Below, one piece after another: positions 5,370 to 9,986 of a stretch of DNA of 9,986 nt. The position numbers and the translations under genes are program-made. The stretch's first letter is position 1. Each line of letters opens with the position of its first letter. The notes beneath the pieces were generated by a model, which did no database searches, was not told the DNA's origin, and saw only the letters and a list, made by a program, of their open reading frames with translations. The DNA comes from Deltaproteobacteria bacterium (GTDB lineage: Bacteria; Desulfobacterota; Deferrimicrobia; Deferrimicrobiales; Deferrimicrobiaceae): NCBI GenBank assembly GCA_003105225.1, contig PQAK01000032.1, positions 1 through 9,986 on the forward strand, read 5' to 3'.

Positions 5370-7349
5370 TCAGAAGGAGATCCCCATCCTGCGCGCGGCG
5401 AAATTCACGAGCGCGCCGACCAGGATCGCGAACGGGAAGATGAACAGCGCCATCCCCGCGGCCACCTTCGCCCCCTGCTCCTTGACGATGACGAGCAGGT
5501 TGGCCAGGCAGGGGATGAACAGCGTGATCGTGACGAGGCTCACCACCACCTGCAGGTTCGTCAGAAGGCCGCCCCGCGCCATGTGGAACAGCCCCGCCGC
5601 CCCGTAATCCCTTCGCAGGAATCCGATCAGGAACGCTTCGGCGGCCTTCGGGGGAAGGTCCAGGGCGCCGACGATCAGCGGCTCCATCGCCTTCTGGAGC
5701 GAGAGGAGCCACCCCATCCGATCGGCCGCGAAGAGAATGAAGGTCCCGAGGAGAAACAGCGGGACCGCCTCGCGCAGGTACCATTCGATCCGCGCCATCG
5801 TCTTGACGGCGAGGTTCCCCACCTGCGGCCAGCGGATGGGGGGGATCTCCAGGATGAAATCCGAGGTCTCCCCCGGGATCACCTTGGACGCCAGGTATCC
5901 CACCACGAGGATGACGGCCGCCAGGATCGCAAGCCACGTCACGGTGGCCGCCGCCCCCACCTTTCCCAGCATGCCCAGGATGACTCCCAGCTGTGCGGAG
6001 CACGGGATTCCCAGGGCGAGCAGCAGCGTGACGATCACGCGCTCCTTCCGCGTCTCCAGGATCCTCGTGGTCAGGGTCGCCATCGTGTCGCAGCCCAGGC
6101 CCAGGATCATCGGCAGGACGGCCTTCCCGTTGCACCCGATCTTCTTGAAGATGCGGTCCACCATCACCGCCAGCCGGGGCAGGTATCCGGAATCCTCGAG
6201 AATGCCGAACCCCAGGAAGAAGGTGCCCACGATCGGAAGCACGATGGCGATGGCATAGGACAACGCCATCGAGATCATCCCGTACGGCCCCACCAGGAAG
6301 TCCCGCACGATCCCCCACGGGATCGCTCGCTCCGCGAGCCATGCGGCCGCGGGGACGATCCCCTTTCCGAAGACGCCTCCCTCCAGGAGATCGACCAGGA
6401 ACTTGGCCCCGAAGACGCCGACGAACTCGTACGCCAGGAACAGGACCGCGAAGAGGATCGGCACCCCGTAGACGGGGTCCATCGCATACCGCCCGAACGC
6501 CTGGGGCCAGTCGGTCCCCCTGGCCGTGGCGGGCTCCTCCCCCATCCCGTCGAGGAGGGAGTCGATCCACTGCAGGCGGACCTGGTTGACCCGGTACGCG
6601 ATCTCTTCCCCCACCTCCTCCACCAGGCGATTCCGGACCTCGTTCATCTCCCGGATCCGGTCGGCGCGCACGTTTTCCGCAAGCCAGGGGGTCAGGGAAT
6701 CGTCCCCGCACAGGAGCATGAGGGCGAGGGCCCGTTTCCCCAGGGGAGGGGCGTTCGGCAGCAGAGTCTCCATCCGGGCGATGGCGGCCTCGATCCGGTC
6801 CCCGTAGCTCACGACGACGCAGGGGGGCAGGGAACGCTCGACCAGCCCCATGAGCCGGTCGATCCCCTTCTTCCTGACGGCGACGGTGGGGATCGCGGGG
6901 ACCCCGATCCGTCGCTCCAGCTCCTCGAGCCGGGGCATCACCCCGCGGTCACGGGCCTCGTCGGCCATGTTCACGGCCAGCACGAGGGGGACCGCCATCT
7001 CGGCGAGCTGCAGGGTGATCATCAGGGAGCGGCGCATGTTCTTCGCGTCGCAGACCTGGAGGACCCGCGCGCCGGGCTCCGCCAGAAGGATGTCGCGGGT
7101 GACCCGCTCGTCCTCGGACATGGGGAGGAGCGAATAGACGCCGGGCGTGTCGATGACCTCGACGGCTCCCCCCTTCGCCTGCGCCTCCCCGCGCGTGATC
7201 TCGACCGTCGTCCCGGGGTAATTCGATACGGTCACGTACCGCCCGGTCAGGTACCCGAAGACGACGCTCTTCCCCACGTTGGGGTTGCCCACCAGGACGA
7301 CCTTGTCGGAGCGTTGACGGACGGAAGCCGCGGCGTCGAACTGCGTCAT
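5370..7349 (-). CDS. feoB: Ferrous iron transporter FeoB
   Basis: FeoB imports Fe(II) across the inner membrane, gated by an N-terminal G-protein domain. With ATG 7349 the protein has 659 residues, somewhat short for a family often near 700-770. GTPase motifs are visible: G1 GNPNVGKS (21-28), G2 PGTT (45-48), G3 DTPG (67-70), G4 NMAD (127-130) and a G5-like AVRKKG (157-162). A helical linker follows, then the membrane core from about 290 with the paired gate motifs LEDSGYLPR (384-392) and the conserved-Cys segments GLGCDTMAT (417-425) and LGIPCSAQLG (446-455). The frame extends upstream to 7502 through Fur sequence, but ATG 7349 directly precedes the G1 strand, has GGGGGAGG adjacent and overlaps the fur stop as ATGA. 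No separate feoA is adjacent. Regulation is most likely through the Fur-box promoter upstream of fur. Confidence 0.96.
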   Translation of the reverse strand: MTQFDAAASVRQRSDKVVLVGNPNVGKSVVFGYLTGRYVTVSNYPGTTVEITRGEAQAKGGAVEVIDTPGVYSLLPMSEDERVTRDILLAEPGARVLQVCDAKNMRRSLMITLQLAEMAVPLVLAVNMADEARDRGVMPRLEELERRIGVPAIPTVAVRKKGIDRLMGLVERSLPPCVVVSYGDRIEAAIARMETLLPNAPPLGKRALALMLLCGDDSLTPWLAENVRADRIREMNEVRNRLVEEVGEEIAYRVNQVRLQWIDSLLDGMGEEPATARGTDWPQAFGRYAMDPVYGVPILFAVLFLAYEFVGVFGAKFLVDLLEGGVFGKGIVPAAAWLAERAIPWGIVRDFLVGPYGMISMALSYAIAIVLPIVGTFFLGFGILEDSGYLPRLAVMVDRIFKKIGCNGKAVLPMILGLGCDTMATLTTRILETRKERVIVTLLLALGIPCSAQLGVILGMLGKVGAAATVTWLAILAAVILVVGYLASKVIPGETSDFILEIPPIRWPQVGNLAVKTMARIEWYLREAVPLFLLGTFILFAADRMGWLLSLQKAMEPLIVGALDLPPKAAEAFLIGFLRRDYGAAGLFHMARGGLLTNLQVVVSLVTITLFIPCLANLLVIVKEQGAKVAAGMALFIFPFAILVGALVNFAARRMGISF

Positions 7350-7795
7350 TCCTCCCCCTTCCCCGTCGCCGGCGGCCCGCATCGGCCGCATACCCCGTAG
7401 ATCGCGAGCCGGTGCATCGTGGGAGAAAATCCGTGCTCCCGCGCCACCTCCTCCTGGAGGGACTCGATCCTCGGCTCCTCGAACTCCGAGACCTTCCCGC
7501 ACTCGGTGCAGACCAGGTGGTCGTGGTGGGCCGTAAGGCTGCTCTCGTACCGCTTCACCCCTTCCCCGAAATCGAGCTCCTTGACGTATCCGAGACGGGA
7601 CAGGAGCTTGAGCGTGCGGTACACCGTCGCCGAACCGATGTTCCGGTTCCGCACCCGGACCTTGCGGGTCAGCTCATCGACGGTCAGATGCCGCCCCGAA
7701 CGGAAGAACACTTCCATGATCTGGGCGCGGCTCCGGCTCCGCTTGCCGCCCTCGGCCGCAATTTCCGCGTCGATCCTGCGCAAGAGCCGTTCCAA
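7346..7795 (-). CDS. fur: Fur-family ferric uptake regulator
   Basis: The 149-residue protein has the Fur layout. The N-terminal winged helix carries the recognition segment GSATVYRTLKLLSRLGY (about 54-70). The dimerisation domain carries HHDHLVCTECGKV (90-102) and a final CGRC (136-139). The two CxxC pairs form the usual structural zinc site, while H90, H91, H93, E104 and H121/H128 are candidate metal-sensing ligands. It acts as a dimeric metal-responsive repressor. No upstream ATG exists in frame before the promoter, so TTG 7795 is taken as the start. Its only Shine-Dalgarno-like sequence (GGAG) is about 13 bases away, suggesting weak translation. It is the first gene of the run, followed by feoB through an ATGA overlap. 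Placement ahead of feoB and the Fur-box operator favour Fur over PerR or Zur. Confidence 0.92.
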   Translation of the reverse strand: MERLLRRIDAEIAAEGGKRSRSRAQIMEVFFRSGRHLTVDELTRKVRVRNRNIGSATVYRTLKLLSRLGYVKELDFGEGVKRYESSLTAHHDHLVCTECGKVSEFEEPRIESLQEEVAREHGFSPTMHRLAIYGVCGRCGPPATGKGEE

Positions 7796-7817
7796 GGGAA
7801 GGGGGGATCTCCATGTT

Positions 7818-7836
7818 GAATATGAAATTCATTCTC
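7818..7836. promoter_or_regulatory. Putative Fur box
   Basis: The 19 bases GAATATGAAATTCATTCTC match the canonical GATAATGATAATCATTATC at 14 positions. They contain the perfect 11-bp palindrome ATGAAATTCAT around a central A. The site abuts the -10 element and covers the predicted transcription start, the expected place for a repressor operator. Iron-loaded Fur would thus shut off fur, feoB and probably the rest of the run. Assignment is by pattern only. Confidence 0.72.
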
Positions 7837-7865
7837 ATGATATAGAGGGATCCTGTGAACGTCAA
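7837..7865 (-). promoter_or_regulatory. Sigma-70-type promoter of the fur-feoB operon
   Basis: On the minus strand, TTGACG (7865-7860, 5 of 6 to the -35 consensus) is followed after exactly 17 bases by TATCAT (7842-7837, 5 of 6 to TATAAT). Transcription would begin near 7830, about 35 bases before the fur TTG. This is the strongest promoter-like sequence in the window and lies in the only substantial upstream intergenic space of the eight-gene run. Confidence 0.78.
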
Positions 7866-7910
7866 TGGAAAAACCGCGTTTTGCAGGAATTGCGTTTCGC
7901 GGGCAGCGCC

Positions 7911-7939
7911 TTGACGTTTCGGCACGCCGGGGGTAACTT
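7911..7939 (+). promoter_or_regulatory. Possible promoter of the ATP-grasp/hydrolase unit
   Basis: TTGACG at 7911-7916 is a good -35 element, and 17 bases on lies TAACTT (7934-7939), a poor -10 (3 of 6). If used, transcription would start near the ATG at 7941, giving an almost leaderless message or favouring the second ATG at 7950. The element mirrors the minus-strand -35 (both read TTGACGTT), so the two promoters diverge about 45 bases apart. Confidence 0.35.
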
Positions 7940-7940
7940 T

Positions 7941-9113
7941 ATGGAAAAGATGAACTTCATATACCTATCTCCTCATTTTCCCCCGAACTATTACCGGTTT
8001 TGCGTTCAGCTTCACCGCCTGGGCGCCACCGTGCTCGGGCTTGCCGATTCTCCATACGATTCGCTGCGCCCCGAACTCAAGGAGGCATTGACCGAATATT
8101 ACCGCGTGGACGATATGCACGATTACGGGCAGCTGCTGCGGGGCTGCGGCTATTTCACGCACCGGCACGGCAAGCTCGACCGGATCGACTCGCACAACGA
8201 ATACTGGCTGGAGACGGAGGCCTGCCTGCGCACGGATTTCAACATGTACGGAATCAAGAGCACGGAGATCGCCGCCGTCAAATCGAAATCCCTCATGAAA
8301 GCCAGGTTTCGCAGCGCCGGGGTGGCGGTGGCGCGCGGGGAGGTCGCACGCACGCTCGAGGAAGGAAAACGCGTCGTCGCGGAAACCGGCTATCCGATCG
8401 TCGCCAAACCCGACATCGGGGTCGGCGCCATCGCCACCTACAAGATCTCCTGCGACGCCGAGCTCGACCGGTTCTTTGCAGGGAAACCCCCGGCCGATTA
8501 CATCCTGGAGGAGTTCATCGACGGGCGGATCCTCTCGTTCGACGGGCTTGCGGACCGCAGCGGCGATCCGGTTTTCCATACCGCCCATGCCTACAGCCAG
8601 GGGGTCATGGAGGCGGTCAACAACGACGACCACCTCTTCTACTACTCCTTCCGGGAGATCCCCCCCGACCTGGAGGCGGCGGGCCGGTCCGTGCTGAAGG
8701 CGTTCGACGTCCGGGAGCGCTTCTTCCACTTCGAGTTCTTCCGCACGAACCGGGACGGCCGGATCGTCGCCCTGGAGGTCAACCTCCGCCCTCCGGGCGG
8801 CCTGACCACCGACATGTTCAACTACGCGAACGACATCGACATCTATCGCCAGTGGGCGAGCGTCGTGGTGCGCAACGAGTTCACCGCGCGCATCGGCCGT
8901 CCGTACCATTGCGGCTATATCGGCCGGAAGCGCAGCAAGCGATACGCGCACGGCCACGATGCCGTCATGGCCGCCTTCGGGAGGTGCATCGTGCACCACG
9001 AGGAGATCGACTCCATCTTCCGGGCCGCGATCGGGGACTACGGCTACCTGGTCCGCTCCTCCGATCTGGAGGAACTCCTTGCCGCCGCCCGGTACGTCCA
9101 GGAAACGGTATGA
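7941..9113 (+). CDS. ATP-grasp carboxylate-amine ligase-like enzyme
   Basis: ATP-grasp enzymes activate a carboxylate as acyl phosphate and couple it to an amine or thiol. The 390-residue protein has a Rossmann-like pre-ATP-grasp domain (about 1-95, opening with NFIYLSPHFPPNYY). The ATP-grasp core shows the lysine-rich entry K116/K120, the ATP-binding strand YPIVAKPDIGVGA (151-163, Lys156) and the adenine-side acidic strand ILEEFIDG (178-185). The Mg-binding FFHFEFF (261-267, Glu265) and ALEVNLRPPGG (277-287, Glu279 and Asn281) complete the site, so the enzyme looks active. The frame is open back to 7419 through antisense fur, but ATG 7941, with GGGGG 8 bases ahead, begins the recognisable fold; ATG 7950 is a close alternative. 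It is transcribed divergently from fur. The neighbouring hydrolase suggests the two act on one product. Substrates cannot be deduced. Confidence 0.86.
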   Translation: MEKMNFIYLSPHFPPNYYRFCVQLHRLGATVLGLADSPYDSLRPELKEALTEYYRVDDMHDYGQLLRGCGYFTHRHGKLDRIDSHNEYWLETEACLRTDFNMYGIKSTEIAAVKSKSLMKARFRSAGVAVARGEVARTLEEGKRVVAETGYPIVAKPDIGVGAIATYKISCDAELDRFFAGKPPADYILEEFIDGRILSFDGLADRSGDPVFHTAHAYSQGVMEAVNNDDHLFYYSFREIPPDLEAAGRSVLKAFDVRERFFHFEFFRTNRDGRIVALEVNLRPPGGLTTDMFNYANDIDIYRQWASVVVRNEFTARIGRPYHCGYIGRKRSKRYAHGHDAVMAAFGRCIVHHEEIDSIFRAAIGDYGYLVRSSDLEELLAAARYVQETV

Positions 9114-9135
9114 AACGGCTCCCTCCGGGACTCCC

Positions 9136-9870
9136 ATGAACGTCGAATATCACAACTGGCGGAGCCGCTGCCTCGGCCGGGACATGGAGCTGAAAATCTA
9201 CGGGCAAGGGGGAAAGCCCGTCCTCGTGTTTCCCTCCTCCGGCGGCCGCTTCTACGAATACGAGGATTTCGGAATGGTGGACGCCTGCGCCCCCTTCGTG
9301 GAGGACAGGAAGATCCTCCTCGTCGCGGTGGACAGCGTGGACGGCCAATCGTGGCTCAATCCGGAGGCCCCCCCGGCCGACCGCGCCCGCCGGCACAACG
9401 AGTACGACCGCTACATCGTGGAGGAGGTCGTCCCCTTCCTGCGCGGCCGCGGACACGGCGGCGGGATCCTGGCGACCGGTTGCAGCATGGGAGCCTACCA
9501 CGCGGCGAATTTCTTCTTCCGCCATCCCGACGTCTTCGACGCCCTGATCGCCCTGAGCGGCGTGTACCAGCTCCGGCGGTTCATCGGGGACTACATGGAC
9601 GACAACGTCTACTTCAACACCCCCCTCGCCTACCTGCCCGGCCTTGCCGATCCCTGGTACCTGGACCGCTACCGGAACAGCAGGATCGTCCTGTGCGTGG
9701 GCCAGGGGGCGTGGGAAGACGAGATGCTCGCGGACACGCTCGCCCTCAAGCGGATCCTCGACGAGAAGCAGATCTGGGCCTGGGTCGACATCTGGGGGCA
9801 CGACGTGAACCACGATTGGCCCTGGTGGCGCCGGCAGATGCCGTACTTCCTCGGCTGCCTCTTCCCCTAG
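9136..9870 (+). CDS. Alpha/beta-hydrolase, esterase superfamily
   Basis: The 244-residue protein is a single-domain cytoplasmic alpha/beta-hydrolase. The nucleophile elbow is GCSMG (115-119, Ser117). An acidic residue in GAWEDE (191-196) probably supplies the triad acid, and His226 in GHDVNHDWPWW is the likely base. The N-terminus shows KPVLVFPSSGG (27-37), the oxyanion-loop strand. Trp/His-rich ends of this type are typical of the COG4947-like esterase group. It starts 22 bp after the ATP-grasp stop at ATG 9136 with a poor Shine-Dalgarno, so coupled expression is likely. The frame is open upstream inside the ligase gene, but that part reads as a shadow. A role in hydrolysing an ester, thioester or amide linked to the ATP-grasp product is inference from pairing alone. 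No signal peptide is visible. Confidence 0.86.
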   Translation: MNVEYHNWRSRCLGRDMELKIYGQGGKPVLVFPSSGGRFYEYEDFGMVDACAPFVEDRKILLVAVDSVDGQSWLNPEAPPADRARRHNEYDRYIVEEVVPFLRGRGHGGGILATGCSMGAYHAANFFFRHPDVFDALIALSGVYQLRRFIGDYMDDNVYFNTPLAYLPGLADPWYLDRYRNSRIVLCVGQGAWEDEMLADTLALKRILDEKQIWAWVDIWGHDVNHDWPWWRRQMPYFLGCLFP

Positions 9871-9986
9871 CCCGCATTTCTCACCAGCGTCCGTAGCGAG
9901 GCGGTGGAGACGGGTTTGGATGCAAGGCGCGCGACGTGAGGACGACGAAGGCGTAGTTGACACTACTCCGAAGTTCGGGGACGTTC
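9871..9986. repeat. Non-coding tail resembling a dispersed intergenic repeat
   Basis: No convincing gene is present. The segment contains an imperfect hairpin (TCTCACC at 9879-9885 with GGTGGAGA at 9903-9910, one bulged base). It then has the stretch GGATGCAAGGCGCGCGACG, followed by GACGACGAAGGCG and a hairpin GTAGT-TGAC-ACTAC (9953-9966). I recognise the ATGCAAGGCG...ACGAAGGCGTA pattern from memory as a repeat found between genes in deltaproteobacterial genomes; no second copy is in this window. Neither hairpin has a following T-run, so an intrinsic terminator is not supported. The element likely continues beyond the edge. Confidence 0.5.
9953..9966. repeat. Short inverted repeat GTAGT-TGAC-ACTAC
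   Basis: A perfect 5-bp stem with a 4-base loop lies inside the repeat-like tail. In related elements as I recall them, this position carries a variable but self-complementary GTA...TAC core. That would suggest conserved structure rather than conserved sequence. Confidence 0.55.

Noticed and set aside
5307..7400. 697-codon plus-strand frame
   Set aside because: Antisense to feoB; the His/Asp/Gln/Arg-rich translation has no recognisable fold, as expected for the opposite strand of a GC-rich membrane-protein gene.
7674..7925. ATG-initiated 83-codon minus-strand frame with a plausible start at 7838
   Set aside because: It begins inside the promoter/Fur-box region and reads fur out of frame, losing all Fur motifs, so it is not a gene or a better fur start.
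7965..9137. 390-codon minus-strand frame
   Set aside because: Antisense of the ATP-grasp gene; the plus strand carries all catalytic motifs.
9879..9910. Hairpin after the hydrolase gene as an intrinsic terminator
   Set aside because: The stem has a bulge and a 17-base loop, and no T-run follows on the plus strand.
8965..9963. 332-codon minus-strand frame
   Set aside because: Antisense of the hydrolase gene and the repeat tail; Val/His/Asp-rich shadow.
1..9986. CRISPR array, tRNA, rRNA or insertion sequence
   Set aside because: No regularly spaced direct repeats, cloverleaf-like sequences, rRNA motifs, transposase motifs or paired terminal repeats were seen.

Overview
The window is GC-rich (roughly two-thirds G+C by eye), bacterial and almost fully coding. 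A 62-residue Cys-rich protein beside FeoB, a PEGA protein with a glycine-rich tail, a geranylgeranyl-reductase-like flavoprotein beside ftsB and a dispersed-repeat-like tail suggest a Desulfuromonadota/deltaproteobacterial-type anaerobe, possibly Deferrimicrobium-like and metagenome-derived. This taxonomy is inference from gene style; no marker gene was available to test it.

Minus strand, 7865 down to 1: one closely packed run of eight genes. It starts at a sigma-70-like promoter (-35 TTGACG, 17 bp spacer, -10 TATCAT) abutted by a 19-bp Fur-box-like palindrome. The order is fur (7795-7346), feoB (7349-5370), a small Cys-rich zinc-ribbon-like gene (5356-5168), a DtxR-family iron regulator with a C-terminal FeoA/SH3 domain (5171-4524), a PEGA-domain envelope protein (4549-3293), a geranylgeranyl-reductase-family FAD oxidoreductase (3280-1967), an FtsB/DivIC-type division protein (1959-1609), and a membrane-GAF-NUDIX reading frame (1655 to beyond base 1). 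Every junction is an overlap or a gap of 13 bp or less. The first four genes make a coherent ferrous-iron uptake and regulation module. The later genes concern the envelope, redox chemistry and division; they may only share transcription with it.

The last minus-strand gene is open from 1655 to the window edge without a stop. It joins an N-terminal multi-pass membrane region, a GAF-like domain and a canonical NUDIX box. This is either an unusual sensor-hydrolase fusion or an in-frame chimeric join near 480-545. The NUDIX half and the GCTGAT-type tandem repeat at the very edge look unlike the rest.

Plus strand, 7941-9870: after a 145-bp divergent intergenic region, a two-gene unit encodes a stand-alone ATP-grasp carboxylate-amine ligase-like enzyme and a compact alpha/beta-hydrolase (esterase superfamily). 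They are separated by 22 bp, and the pair is the best candidate here for an uncharacterised small-molecule or peptide pathway. From 9871 to the end there is no gene, only a hairpin-containing segment resembling the dispersed intergenic repeats of deltaproteobacterial genomes.
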